Positions 1-7,979 of a stretch of DNA of 32,820 nucleotides are shown in pieces. The notes beneath the pieces are model-generated. The model was not told where the DNA came from. It worked only from the letters and a program-made list of their open reading frames with translations, and made no database searches. Each line of letters opens with the position of its first letter. Position 1 is the first letter of the stretch. Source of the stretch: Pseudomonadota bacterium (GTDB lineage: Bacteria > Pseudomonadota > Gammaproteobacteria > Burkholderiales > Gallionellaceae); the NCBI GenBank assembly GCA_026399735.1, contig JAPLQK010000017.1:1-32820 (forward strand). The letters are read 5' to 3'. A program made the translations under genes and the position numbers.

Positions 1-324
1 TTTCACTTTTCCTCTGGTAAGAGTACGCATCTGGATCGCCTTAAAACGATCCGTGAACTGTGGGAGGAGTACGGCGTGATGGTGGATACCCATACCGCCG
101 ACGGGCTGAAGGTCGGGCTGGAACAGCGCCGCCCGGGTCTGCCGCTGATCTGTCTGGAAACCGCATTGCCTGCCAAATTCGAGGAAACCATCGTCCTTGC
201 GCTGGGCCGCAAGCCAGAACGTCCGGCTTCAATGGAGGGTATCGAAGAATTGCCGCAGAAGGTCGAAGTGATGGATGCGGATGTGACAACGCTTAAAGCA
301 TTCATCAGTACGAATATTCAGTAA
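1..324 (+). CDS. thrC: threonine synthase, C-terminal fragment (cut by window edge)
   Basis: Frame 1 is open from the first base to a TAA at 322-324, giving the last 107 residues of a protein whose start lies outside the window. The segment containing YGVMVDTHTADGLKV, followed by LETALPAKFEETI and the LGRKPERP stretch, is the usual C-terminal end of proteobacterial threonine synthase, the PLP enzyme that turns O-phosphohomoserine into threonine in the cytoplasm. The catalytic PLP lysine lies upstream and cannot be checked. The gene is followed by a palindromic repeat and an accessory patch. The family call rests on recognition of the C-terminus only. Confidence 0.85.
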   Translation, partial: FHFSSGKSTHLDRLKTIRELWEEYGVMVDTHTADGLKVGLEQRRPGLPLICLETALPAKFEETIVLALGRKPERPASMEGIEELPQKVEVMDADVTTLKAFISTNIQ

Positions 325-329
325 TGGAT

Positions 330-357
330 GTCATTCTCGCGAAAGCGGGAATCCAGT
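330..357. repeat. 28-bp palindromic repeat, copy 1 (inverted relative to copy 2)
   Basis: This 28-bp element has a hairpin core with a GAAA loop (TCTCGC-GAAA-GCGGGA). Its reverse complement recurs at 701-728 with one difference (T instead of C at 337, which weakens one stem pair to G-T). It starts six bases after the thrC stop, so it may also fold at the 3' end of the thrC transcript. The type resembles the short dispersed palindromes common in proteobacterial intergenic DNA. Confidence 0.85.
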
Positions 358-370
358 TAATGCAAGGGCC

Positions 371-383
371 CCCGCGTAGCGGG
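371..383. repeat. short perfect hairpin CCCGC-GTA-GCGGG
   Basis: A 5-bp GC stem with a 3-base loop lies between repeat copy 1 and the GIY-YIG reading frame. It could be a remnant of another dispersed palindrome. No T-tract follows, so it is not a convincing terminator. Confidence 0.4.
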
Positions 384-404
384 ACAAACGGGTTCTGACA
401 GGTT

Positions 405-689
405 ATGCAGCCTTGTGTTTACATTCTCGCCAGCCAACGCAATGGCACACTATATGTGGGTGTTACCAGTAACTAGGTGAAGCGTGTTTGGGAGCACAAG
501 AGTGACGCCGTTGAGGGTTTTACCAAAAAATACGGTGCACATCTACTGGTTTACTTTGAGCCGTGCGAGGACATGATGGCTGCAATTGCGCGCGAGAAGC
601 AACTCAAAAAGTGGAATCGGGCATGGAAGATAGAGCTGATCGAATCGGTTAATCCAGAGTGGCGAGATTTATGGAATACAATTATTTGA
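405..689 (+). pseudogene. GIY-YIG nuclease family gene interrupted by an amber codon
   Basis: Reading from ATG at 405 gives MQPCVYILASQRNGTLYVGV and then TSN, followed by TAG at 474-476. The same frame continues without another stop to 689 (VKRVWEHKSDAVEGFTKKYG through to NPEWRDLWNTII). Together this is a single-domain GIY-YIG endonuclease of about 94 residues. The VYI and YVG strands and the tyrosines of the signature lie before the stop, and the catalytic-region arginine (KRVWEHK) lies after it. A restart at GTG 477 would make a 70-residue piece without the GIY-YIG signature, so it should be inactive as a nuclease. In related proteins the codon at 474 usually encodes Leu, so one base change (TTG to TAG) would explain the break. 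The gene sits between two inverted copies of the 28-bp repeat. A sequencing error or amber suppression are alternatives. Confidence 0.8.
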
Positions 690-700
690 TGTAATAACTC

Positions 701-728
701 ACTGGATTCCCGCTTTCGCGGGAATGAC
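701..728. repeat. 28-bp palindromic repeat, copy 2
   Basis: This copy is the reverse complement of 330-357 with one difference. It holds a perfect 7-bp stem (TTCCCGC-TTTC-GCGGGAA) and is followed by a run of six T (732-737), so it could end transcription of the GIY-YIG frame. The two copies enclose the GIY-YIG remnant as an inverted pair. Confidence 0.85.
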
Positions 729-774
729 AGATTTTTTGGAATGCTGATGCAGCACTTATTGAGGATGCATCGCT

Positions 775-1443
775 ATGAAAACGAGTGATCTGGTAAGACG
801 TATAGATGAGTTGATTGCACACGGGAACGAGGTTCTAAAGACTCGAAAAAGCACAGATCAGTACTCGGAGTGGGTGAACTCAGATGGTATGGCCGGATTT
901 CGAGCTGCTTCCTTGTCTTTTATTAAGAAACTGTACGATTTGAAACATCCATACTTTGGTGAGTTTGATAACAATACCAATAGTTCTTTAGCTAACGCAG
1001 CTGAAAAAGGTATCGCCATTCTCAAGGCAATTCGCTCGGAAATTTCTGGGGGATGGATGTTCACCTTCAAGGGACTGGTTGCCGCAGAGCTATTTGCCGA
1101 TTTTCTGGATATGGCTAATCATCTGCTTGAGACTGGATATAAGGATTCGGCAGCAGTAATGATTGGTGGGGTTCTTGAGGAGCATTTGCGCCAGTTGTGT
1201 CTCAAGCATGATCTTGCAGTGGATGATGTGAAAGAAGATCGCGTCGTAGCCAAGAAGTCGGATCGTTTGAATGCCGATCTGGCAAAGGCCGAGGTCTATT
1301 CAAAATTGGATCAGAAGCAAATTACTGCATGGCTGGATTTGCGCAACAATGCCGCACATGGGAAGTATGGTGAGTACACTGATCAGCAAGTTAAGCAGTT
1401 GCTGTCGGGTGTGATTGAGTTCATGACAAGGGTTGCTGTTTGA
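775..1443 (+). CDS. HEPN-like hypothetical protein
   Basis: A 222-residue protein that I do not recognise by name. Its C-terminal half has the shape of a HEPN domain: a helical stretch (YKDSAAVMIGGVLEEHLRQLC), then LDLRNNAAHGKYGEY, which carries an R-N-N-A-A-H (Rx4H) motif, the metal-independent RNase signature of many HEPN toxins and abortive-infection proteins. The first 110 residues are polar and helical, without membrane segments or a signal peptide. GAGG at 761-764 lies 10 bases before the ATG. The gene appears more AT-rich than its neighbours and follows a repeat-flanked pseudogene, which suggests recent arrival. Its TGA overlaps the TTG start of the next gene. HEPN proteins may be toxins, antiviral RNases or inactive scaffolds; no antitoxin-like partner is visible. 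The HEPN assignment is motif-based only. Confidence 0.6.
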   Translation: MKTSDLVRRIDELIAHGNEVLKTRKSTDQYSEWVNSDGMAGFRAASLSFIKKLYDLKHPYFGEFDNNTNSSLANAAEKGIAILKAIRSEISGGWMFTFKGLVAAELFADFLDMANHLLETGYKDSAAVMIGGVLEEHLRQLCLKHDLAVDDVKEDRVVAKKSDRLNADLAKAEVYSKLDQKQITAWLDLRNNAAHGKYGEYTDQQVKQLLSGVIEFMTRVAV

Positions 1444-2345
1444 ATAATCTTCTTTTGCTCATCCTCTGCTTTATCGCCGGCGTGCTTCTGAGGCGTTTTC
1501 GGCGCATGCCGGACAATGCGCCGGCGACGCTGAATAGTTTTATCATCCATGTCTCCTTGCCGGCGCTGACGCTGTTTTACATTCACCAGTTGAAATTGTC
1601 CGGCGACATTCTGCTGACCGGACTGATGGCCTGGCTGGTGTTCGGGTTGTCGGCGGGTTTCTTCTGGTTACTCGGCCGCTGGCTGGCGCTGCCGCGTGCC
1701 ACGACAGGTGCGTTAATTCTGGTCGGTGGGCTGGGTAATACTTCGTTTTTCGGTCTGCCGATGGTCGAAGCGTTTTACGGGCAGACAGGACTAACCACGG
1801 CGATTATTGCCGATCAACTCGGGTCGTTCTTCGCGCTGTCTATTTTAGGTATCACCGTCGCGGGCATTTATTCTTCAGGCCGCCCGACCGCGATGCAAAT
1901 CTTCAAGCGCATTGCGCTATTCCCGCCTTTCATCTCGTTAGCTGTCGCGTTACTGCTGATTCCGGTTGAGTACGCCGGGTGGTTTACGGTTTTGCTTAAA
2001 CGACTGGGCGATACGCTGGCACCACTCGCACTGCTGTCAGTCGGCCTGCAACTGCGCTTGGGGCATATCGCGGAACACAGGCGCAATCTGGCGCTGGGGC
2101 TGGGATTCAAGCTGATTTTAGCGCCGCTGGCGATTTTTTTGCTGTATGTGCCGCTGCTGGGTGCACATGGTCAGTCGATACAGGTCACGCTGTTTGAAGC
2201 CGCGATGCCGCCGATGATTACGGCTGCGATCATAGCTTCCGAACACGACCTTGATCCGCCATTAGTCAATCTGATGGTGGCGGTCGGTCTGATTGTCTCC
2301 TTCTTCACGCTCAGTGCGTGGTGGTGGTTGATGAAGGGCATATAA
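1440..2345 (+). CDS. AEC-family membrane transporter
   Basis: A 301-residue integral membrane protein with about ten hydrophobic segments, starting NNLLLLILCFIAGVLLRRF and containing NSFIIHVSLPALTLFYIHQL, GGLGNTSFFGLPMVEAFYG and EAAMPPMITAAIIA. These are typical of the auxin-efflux-carrier (AEC) family of secondary transporters in bacterial inner membranes; substrates in bacteria are mostly organic acids or unknown. The start is TTG at 1440, chosen because family members begin in this way and because AAGGG lies about 8 bases upstream, inside the preceding gene. The TTGA overlap with the HEPN-like gene makes translational coupling possible. The substrate cannot be told from sequence. Confidence 0.85.
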   Translation: MNNLLLLILCFIAGVLLRRFRRMPDNAPATLNSFIIHVSLPALTLFYIHQLKLSGDILLTGLMAWLVFGLSAGFFWLLGRWLALPRATTGALILVGGLGNTSFFGLPMVEAFYGQTGLTTAIIADQLGSFFALSILGITVAGIYSSGRPTAMQIFKRIALFPPFISLAVALLLIPVEYAGWFTVLLKRLGDTLAPLALLSVGLQLRLGHIAEHRRNLALGLGFKLILAPLAIFLLYVPLLGAHGQSIQVTLFEAAMPPMITAAIIASEHDLDPPLVNLMVAVGLIVSFFTLSAWWWLMKGI

Positions 2346-2358
2346 CCGGCGCGACAGG

Positions 2359-2364
2359 TATAAT
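2359..2364 (+). promoter_or_regulatory. candidate -10 box (TATAAT) for psd
   Basis: A perfect TATAAT lies 32 bases before the psd GTG start, in the short gap after the transporter gene. No good -35 box is visible at 16-18 bases upstream, so the promoter would need an activator or could be a chance match. Confidence 0.4.
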
Positions 2365-2396
2365 GCGCGCCCATTCAAATTATTAGTCAGGCAGCC

Positions 2397-3236
2397 GTGT
2401 TCGATTCTCTCGCTGTATTGCTGCAATATATTCTTCCTAAACAGGCACTTACCGTATTGGCCGGAAAAGTGGCTGGTGCCCGTGGCACATGGACTGCCTC
2501 TCTGATCAAATGGTTTATCGGCCGCTATCAGGTCAACATGGCGGAAGCCGCCAATCCCGATATTTGCAGTTACGCCACTTTCAATGATTTTTTCACGCGC
2601 GCGTTGAAGCCGGGTGCGAGGCCGCTGGCATCGGCTGATTTTACTTGCCCGGTCGATGGCGCAATCAGCCAGTTCGGTTCGATCGAATGCGACCAGTTGT
2701 TTCAGGCAAAGGGCCACACGTACTCGACGACCGCGCTGGTCGGCGGCGATGCGAATCTGGCCGCGCAGTTTCAGGACGGCAGTTTCGCCACGATTTATCT
2801 CAGCCCTCGGGATTACCACCGTATTCACATGCCCTGCGACGGGCGTCTTATGCGCATGATCTATGTGCCCGGTGAGCTGTTCTCGGTAAATCCGGTGACC
2901 GCGCGGGGCGTTCCCGGCCTGTTTGCACGCAATGAACGCGTGGTTTGCGTGTTTGACTCCGAACATGGTCCGTTCGTATTGACGCTGGTGGGCGCGACCA
3001 TTGTCGGCAGCATGGCCACCGTCTGGCATGGTCTGGTCAATCCGCCGCGCACGCGCGACGTGCGTGAGTGGCGATATGATGATCAGCAAATAAGTTTGAA
3101 AAAAGGCGACGAGATGGGGCGCTTCTTGTTGGGTTCAACGGTGGTAATGCTGTTCCGGAAAGATACGCTGCGATTTAATTCCATGTGGGAGCCAGCGCTT
3201 CCTGTGCGGATGGGCGAAGCAATGGGAGCTTCGTAA
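2397..3236 (+). CDS. psd: phosphatidylserine decarboxylase proenzyme
   Basis: A 279-residue enzyme of the membrane-associated Psd family, which makes phosphatidylethanolamine from phosphatidylserine. The family marks are present: FNDFFTRALKPGARP near residue 60, CPVDGAISQFG with the catalytic Asp, SPRDYHRIHMP with the catalytic His, and LGST at residues 245-248, where the chain cleaves itself and Ser247 becomes the pyruvoyl cofactor. The length is normal. The start is GTG at 2397; the N-terminus FDSLAVLLQYILPKQALT matches the family. The stop shares one base (TAATG) with the next gene, so the two are probably cotranscribed. Confidence 0.95.
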   Translation: MFDSLAVLLQYILPKQALTVLAGKVAGARGTWTASLIKWFIGRYQVNMAEAANPDICSYATFNDFFTRALKPGARPLASADFTCPVDGAISQFGSIECDQLFQAKGHTYSTTALVGGDANLAAQFQDGSFATIYLSPRDYHRIHMPCDGRLMRMIYVPGELFSVNPVTARGVPGLFARNERVVCVFDSEHGPFVLTLVGATIVGSMATVWHGLVNPPRTRDVREWRYDDQQISLKKGDEMGRFLLGSTVVMLFRKDTLRFNSMWEPALPVRMGEAMGAS

Positions 3237-3835
3237 TGAATGTGTGGAACGAGCGTTACTCAGGCGAGGAATACCACTTTGGCACCGAGCCGAATACGTT
3301 TCTGGCATCAGAACAGCGCAGGCTGAAACCCGGTATGTCATGTCTTGCGGTGGCGGATGGCGAGGGCCGCAACGGCGTCTGGCTGGCGGAGCAGGGTTTG
3401 CAGGTGCTGTCGGTGGATAACTCACATGTTGCCGTTGAAAAAGCCCGCGCGCTGGCGGCACAACGCGGCGTGAAAATGGCCGTGGAACTGGTTGATCTTG
3501 CGCAATGGGACTGGCCGGAAAGTTATTTTGATGTGGTGGCGGGAATCTTCATTCAGTTCGCAGATCCTGCCGCGCGTGTGCAACTGTTCGCCAACATCAA
3601 GCGTTGCCTCAAACCCGGCGGATTGCTGCTGTTGCAGGGCTACACGCCGCGCCAGCTGGAATACCGCACCGGCGGGCCGTCACAGATTGAGAATCTCTAC
3701 ACCGGGACAATGCTGCGCGATGCATTTGCCGATATGGAAATCTTGCATCTCTTTGAGCACGACAGCGTGATTTTCGAGGGGGCAGGGCACAGCGGCATGT
3801 CGGCGCTGATCGATCTGGTTGCGCGCAAGCGCTGA
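3236..3835 (+). CDS. class I SAM-dependent methyltransferase
   Basis: A 199-residue cytoplasmic methyltransferase beginning MNVWNERYSGEEYHFGTEPN. The SAM-binding motif I appears as CLAVADGEGRNGVWLAEQG, followed by the acidic turn VLSVDNS, then FDVVAGIFIQF and LKPGGLLLLQGYTP as later motifs. It resembles the TehB/thiopurine-type small methyltransferases, but the acceptor cannot be stated. The ATG at 3236 overlaps the psd stop; a longer in-frame reading from 3185 would only extend into psd and is not preferred. It ends 15 bases before the end of trxC on the other strand. Confidence 0.85.
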   Translation: MNVWNERYSGEEYHFGTEPNTFLASEQRRLKPGMSCLAVADGEGRNGVWLAEQGLQVLSVDNSHVAVEKARALAAQRGVKMAVELVDLAQWDWPESYFDVVAGIFIQFADPAARVQLFANIKRCLKPGGLLLLQGYTPRQLEYRTGGPSQIENLYTGTMLRDAFADMEILHLFEHDSVIFEGAGHSGMSALIDLVARKR

Positions 3836-3850
3836 GGACGCCGCAGTCTG

Positions 3851-4285
3851 TTAAACCTTGCTGCGTGCCCACTGTACGATGCCGCCGACATCCATTGCGC
3901 CCGCCTGGCGCGCCACTTCCCGGCCATTTTTGAAGAGCGCGAGGGTGGGGATGCTGCGGATATTGTAGCGTCCCGCCAGTTCCTGTGCCTGCTCGGTGTC
4001 CAGTTTGGCCAGACGCATTGCGGGTTCCAGTTGTGCGGCGGCTTGTATAAATGCAGGTGTCATCATCTTGCACGGGCCGCACCACGGCGCCCAGAAATCG
4101 ACCAGTACCGGGACATCATTGCGCGTGATGTGCAGGTTGAAATTGTCCGCATTCAGTTCGACCGGATGCGCATCGAATAACTTGAGTTTGCATCTGCCGC
4201 AAACAGGCTCTGCTGCCAGCTTGTCGGATGGAACGCGGTTGATCCCGTTGCAATGCGGGCAGACGATATGCAGTGATTCGGACAT
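3851..4285 (-). CDS. trxC: thioredoxin 2 with N-terminal zinc motif
   Basis: A 144-residue thioredoxin. The N-terminus carries two Cys pairs (CPHC at 9-12, CGRC at 29-32) that in TrxC bind zinc, and the thioredoxin fold has the active site WCGPCK (Cys69, Cys72) and the cis-proline stretch RSIPTL. TrxC is a cytoplasmic disulfide reductase, induced by oxidative stress in some relatives. The ATG at 4285 is preferred over an in-frame TTG at 4297, because the TTG overlaps a TGGAG ribosome site placed correctly for the ATG. It converges on the methyltransferase gene. Confidence 0.93.
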   Translation of the reverse strand: MSESLHIVCPHCNGINRVPSDKLAAEPVCGRCKLKLFDAHPVELNADNFNLHITRNDVPVLVDFWAPWCGPCKMMTPAFIQAAAQLEPAMRLAKLDTEQAQELAGRYNIRSIPTLALFKNGREVARQAGAMDVGGIVQWARSKV

Positions 4286-4301
4286 GACGGTCTCCAATGT
4301 C

Positions 4302-4329
4302 AGGATTCAGGATTTAGGATTCGGGATTC
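4302..4329. repeat. four tandem 7-bp units (AGGATTC type)
   Basis: Four head-to-tail heptamers (AGGATTC, AGGATTT, AGGATTC, GGGATTC) fill the gap between nadC and trxC. This is a simple-sequence microsatellite between two minus-strand genes. Its copy number could vary between strains and would change the spacing upstream of trxC. Confidence 0.75.
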
Positions 4330-4331
4330 AG

Positions 4332-5165
4332 TTAAATAAGGCGCATCGATAAATCCAGCGCTTCGATATCCTTGGTCAGCGCACCGATGGAAATGCGATC
4401 CACCCCGGTTTCAGCCACCTCACGCAAACCTTGCAGCGTGATGCCGCCGGAGGCTTCGAGTTCTGCGCGACCATGGGTGTGCTGCACTGCAAAGCTGAGC
4501 GCTTCCAGATCGAAGTTGTCGAGCAGAATCAGTTTTGCACCCGCCGCCAGCGCTTCATCCAGTTGCATGATGTTTTCTACTTCGATCTGTACGCTAACGC
4601 CAACAGGCGCCAGTTTAAATGCGGCATCGAGCACGGCTTTAATGCTGCCCGCTGCGGCGATGTGATTTTCCTTGATCAGGATGCCGTCATAGAGTCCCAT
4701 GCGCTGATTGTATCCGCCGCCTGTTCTGACCGCATATTTTTGCGCATGGCGCAGGCCGGGCAAGGTCTTGCGCGTATCCATGATTTTGACGTTAATGCCT
4801 GATACCGCATCCACATAGCGTCGGGTGTGGGTGGCGGTCGCAGACAGGGTTTGCAACAGGTTCAGTGCGCTGCGTTCAGCGGTCAGTATCGCGCGTGCGC
4901 GACCGTTGATTTCGCACAGCGTTTGTCCGGGATGAATGGCGTCGCCGTCCTTGGCCTGCCAGTTGATCTTGCAGTCAGGGTCAAGCGCCTGAAAACAGCT
5001 GTCGAACCACTGCGTTCCACAGAGTATCCCCGATTGACGGGTGATGACCTGCGCACGTGCGCAAAGCGTTTCAGGCAAGAGTTGTACGGTCAGATCGCCG
5101 CTGGCAATGTCTTCGGTCAGCGAATTGAGCGCATTTTGCTGAATGAAGTAGGCAAGGTCAGGCAT
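4332..5165 (-). CDS. nadC: quinolinate phosphoribosyltransferase (nicotinate-nucleotide pyrophosphorylase)
   Basis: A 277-residue enzyme of de novo NAD synthesis, joining quinolinate and PRPP to give nicotinate mononucleotide and CO2. Family signatures are visible in order: EDIASGDLTV near the N-terminus, ERSALNLLQTLSATAT, MDTRKTLPGLRHAQKYAV, GGGYNQRMGLYDGILIKENH, and EVENIMQLDEAL with LILLDNF and EASGGI in the barrel. The start is ATG at 5165, with only a weak GAG ribosome site. It is divergent from clpB, and the 113-bp gap holds the clpB promoter. The order nadC-trxC on this strand suggests they may share a transcript, though repeats separate them. Confidence 0.95.
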   Translation of the reverse strand: MPDLAYFIQQNALNSLTEDIASGDLTVQLLPETLCARAQVITRQSGILCGTQWFDSCFQALDPDCKINWQAKDGDAIHPGQTLCEINGRARAILTAERSALNLLQTLSATATHTRRYVDAVSGINVKIMDTRKTLPGLRHAQKYAVRTGGGYNQRMGLYDGILIKENHIAAAGSIKAVLDAAFKLAPVGVSVQIEVENIMQLDEALAAGAKLILLDNFDLEALSFAVQHTHGRAELEASGGITLQGLREVAETGVDRISIGALTKDIEALDLSMRLI

Positions 5166-5212
5166 GGTCGAGTCTCGATGTTAGTTAAAGTAGCGTAGTA
5201 TAAAGCATGCAT

Positions 5213-5240
5213 CTTGAAATTCATCAACCTCCCCCCACCT
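5213..5240 (+). promoter_or_regulatory. sigma-32 (RpoH) heat-shock promoter of clpB
   Basis: CTTGAAA at 5213-5219, a 13-base spacer, and CCCCACCT at 5233-5240 match the enterobacterial RpoH consensus (CTTGAAA, N11-16, CCCCATNT) at nearly every fixed position. It lies 38 bases before the clpB ATG, which is where a heat-shock promoter for this chaperone is expected. Confidence 0.85.
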
Positions 5241-5278
5241 CTCGATTATTCGATAGTTAACTCTCAAGGAGTACAAAC

Positions 5279-7864
5279 ATGCGTTTCGACAAATTTACGA
5301 CCAAGTTGCAGCAAGCCCTGACCGATGCACAGAGTCTGGCGGTGGGTTCAGATAATCAGTTCATTGAGCCGCAGCATTTGCTGCTGGCCATGCTTAACGA
5401 TGCGGACAGCGGTGCTAATTCGCTGCTGGCGCGTGCCGGCGGCAATGTCAATGCGCTGAAAACGGCGTTGAATGACGCGGTTGGCCGCCTGCCGAAAGTG
5501 GAAGGACATGGTGGCGAAGTTCAGGTCGGCCGCGATCTGTCCAATCTGTTTAATCTGACCGACAAGGAAGCGCAAAAACGCGGCGATCAGTTTATCGCCA
5601 GCGAAATGTTTTTGCTGGCGGCAACCGGTGATAAAGGCGAGACCGGACGCTTGCTGAAAACCCACGGCGTGGCGCGTGCGCCGCTGGAGCAGGCGATTGC
5701 AGCGGTGCGCGGTGGCGAGTCGGTAGGCTCGCAGGAAGCGGAAGGCCAGCGCGAATCGTTGAAAAAATATACCGTCGATCTGACCGAGCGCGCGCGTGCC
5801 GGGAAACTGGACCCGGTGATCGGGCGTGACGATGAAATCCGCCGTGCGATTCAGGTGTTGCAACGCCGCACCAAGAACAATCCGGTGCTGATCGGCGAGC
5901 CCGGCGTCGGCAAAACCGCCATCGTGGAAGGTCTGGCGCAGCGCATTGTCAACGGCGAGGTGCCCGAATCGCTCAAGGGCAAGAAGGTGCTGAGCCTGGA
6001 TATGGCGGCGTTGCTGGCAGGGGCGAAATATCGCGGCGAGTTTGAGGAGCGTCTGAAAAACGTGCTGAAGGAACTGGCGCAGGATGAAGGACAAACGATT
6101 GTTTTTATTGATGAATTACATACCATGGTGGGGGCGGGCAAGGCCGAGGGCGCGATGGATGCCGGCAATATGTTGAAACCTGCGCTGGCGCGCGGCGAAT
6201 TGCACTGCATCGGCGCGACCACGCTGGATGAATACCGCAAGTATGTCGAGAAAGATGCCGCCCTTGAGCGCCGCTTCCAGAAAGTACTGGTGAACGAACC
6301 TTCCGTTGAATCCACTATCGCGATTCTGCGCGGGCTGCAGGAGCGCTACGAGTTGCATCATAAAGTGGATATCACCGATCCTGCCATTATTGCCGCAGCG
6401 GAATTGTCGCACCGCTACATCACCGATCGCTTTTTGCCGGACAAGGCGATCGATCTGATCGATGAGGCGGCCGCGCGCGTTCGTATGGAAATTGATTCCA
6501 AGCCGGAAGTGATGGATAAACTGGAACGCCGTCTGATTCAGCTCAAGATTGAGCGTGAGGCGGTCAAAAAGGAAAAAGATGAAGCCTCGAAGAAGCGCCA
6601 TGTTTTGATCGAAGAGGAAATAGAAAAACTCGCGCGCGAGTACGCCGATCTGGAGGAAATCTGGAAGTCTGAAAAAGGGGCTGCACAAGGCACGGCACAG
6701 CTGAAAGAAGAGATCGAGCGGGTGCGTGCCGAGATCGTCAGGCTGCAACGCGAAGGCCGGCTTGAACAGGTAGCCGAACTGCAATACGGCCAGTTGCCGC
6801 AAATGGAAGCTAAATTGAAGGAAGCCGCACATGCCGAGGAACGAGGTGACAAGCCGAAAAACCGCCTGCTGCGCACTCAGGTCGGCGCGGAAGAAATCGC
6901 CGAAGTGGTCAGCCGCGCGACCGGCATTCCTGTCTCCAAGATGATGACGGGCGAGCGCGATAAGTTGTTGAAAATGGAAGATAAATTGCACGAGCGCGTG
7001 GTGGGGCAGGACGAGGCGGTGCGACTGGTGTCGGACGCGATCCGTCGTTCGCGTTCAGGCCTGTCCGATCCGAACAAACCCTATGGCTCTTTCCTGTTTC
7101 TGGGGCCTACGGGAGTCGGCAAGACCGAACTTTGCAAGGCGCTGGCAGGCTTTATGTTCGATTCCGAAGATCATCTGATCCGCATCGACATGTCTGAGTA
7201 TATGGAGAAACATTCCGTCGCGCGTCTGATCGGCGCGCCGCCGGGTTATGTCGGCTATGAGGAAGGCGGCGGACTGACTGAAGCGGTGCGTCGCAAGCCT
7301 TACTCCGTGATTCTGCTGGACGAAGTGGAAAAGGCGCATCCCGATGTATTCAACGTGTTGTTGCAGGCGCTCGATGACGGTCGCATGACCGACGGGCAGG
7401 GACGCACCGTGGACTTCAAGAACACCGTGATCGTGATGACGTCGAATCTGGGCAGCCAGATGATCCAGCAGATGTCAGGCGACGATTATCAGGTGATCAA
7501 GCTGGCGGTGATGGGCGAGGTGAAAAGCTATTTCCGTCCCGAGTTTATCAACCGCATCGACGAGGTGGTGGTGTTTCATGCGCTGGACGAGAAGAACATC
7601 AAGTCCATTGCGCGCATTCAGTTGCAGTACCTTGAAAAACGTCTGACTGCGATGGAGATGAAGCTGGTGGTTTCCGAGTCTGCCTTGTCCGAGATATCCA
7701 GCGCCGGATTTGATCCGGTGTATGGCGCAAGACCCTTGAAACGCGCGATTCAGTCGCAACTGGAGAATCCGCTGGCCAAACTGATACTGGAGGGGAAGTT
7801 TATGGCTAAGGACACGATCGGCGTCGATTGCATCGGTGGCGTGATGAAGTTCGATAAGGGTTAA
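5279..7864 (+). CDS. clpB: ClpB disaggregase (Hsp100 AAA+ ATPase)
   Basis: An 861-residue protein of normal ClpB length. In order: a Clp-N double repeat (about 1-145), AAA+ module 1 with Walker A GEPGVGKT at 206-213 and Walker B VFIDELHT, the coiled-coil middle domain (about 410-530, rich in K/E, with [18 protein letters not shown]), AAA+ module 2 with Walker A GPTGVGKT at 609-616 and Walker [15 protein letters not shown], and a C-terminal small domain ([11 protein letters not shown]). The middle domain separates it from ClpA and ClpC; ClpP-loop motifs were not seen. It works with DnaK to pull proteins out of aggregates. AAGGAG lies 7 bases before the ATG. The RpoH-type promoter upstream predicts heat-shock control. 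Confidence 0.97.
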   Translation: MRFDKFTTKLQQALTDAQSLAVGSDNQFIEPQHLLLAMLNDADSGANSLLARAGGNVNALKTALNDAVGRLPKVEGHGGEVQVGRDLSNLFNLTDKEAQKRGDQFIASEMFLLAATGDKGETGRLLKTHGVARAPLEQAIAAVRGGESVGSQEAEGQRESLKKYTVDLTERARAGKLDPVIGRDDEIRRAIQVLQRRTKNNPVLIGEPGVGKTAIVEGLAQRIVNGEVPESLKGKKVLSLDMAALLAGAKYRGEFEERLKNVLKELAQDEGQTIVFIDELHTMVGAGKAEGAMDAGNMLKPALARGELHCIGATTLDEYRKYVEKDAALERRFQKVLVNEPSVESTIAILRGLQERYELHHKVDITDPAIIAAAELSHRYITDRFLPDKAIDLIDEAAARVRMEIDSKPEVMDKLERRLIQLKIEREAVKKEKDEASKKRHVLIEEEIEKLAREYADLEEIWKSEKGAAQGTAQLKEEIERVRAEIVRLQREGRLEQVAELQYGQLPQMEAKLKEAAHAEERGDKPKNRLLRTQVGAEEIAEVVSRATGIPVSKMMTGERDKLLKMEDKLHERVVGQDEAVRLVSDAIRRSRSGLSDPNKPYGSFLFLGPTGVGKTELCKALAGFMFDSEDHLIRIDMSEYMEKHSVARLIGAPPGYVGYEEGGGLTEAVRRKPYSVILLDEVEKAHPDVFNVLLQALDDGRMTDGQGRTVDFKNTVIVMTSNLGSQMIQQMSGDDYQVIKLAVMGEVKSYFRPEFINRIDEVVVFHALDEKNIKSIARIQLQYLEKRLTAMEMKLVVSESALSEISSAGFDPVYGARPLKRAIQSQLENPLAKLILEGKFMAKDTIGVDCIGGVMKFDKG

Positions 7865-7881
7865 TCGTTAAAGCCGGGCTT

Positions 7882-7900
7882 GCCGGGCCAGGTGCCCGGC
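7882..7900 (+). terminator. possible intrinsic terminator after clpB
   Basis: A perfect 7-bp GC-rich stem (GCCGGGC / GCCCGGC) with a 5-base loop lies 17 bases after the clpB stop, followed by GTATTTACTTT, a broken T-run. Structure and place fit a terminator; the weak T-tract lowers certainty. Confidence 0.55.
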
Positions 7901-7979
7901 GTATTTACTTTGAATGGCGAATTTGCAAAATTAAGGCTAATATTCACTCGCGCCTTCCATTCTGATTATCAGGAACAAT

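Noticed and set aside
2262-3089. 275-codon minus-strand frame opposite psd
   Set aside because: Antisense to the complete psd gene, without family features or ribosome site.
5348-6991. Long minus-strand frames opposite clpB (248 and 291 codons)
   Set aside because: clpB is unmistakable on the plus strand; the opposite frames are antisense shadows with low-complexity, non-family proteins.
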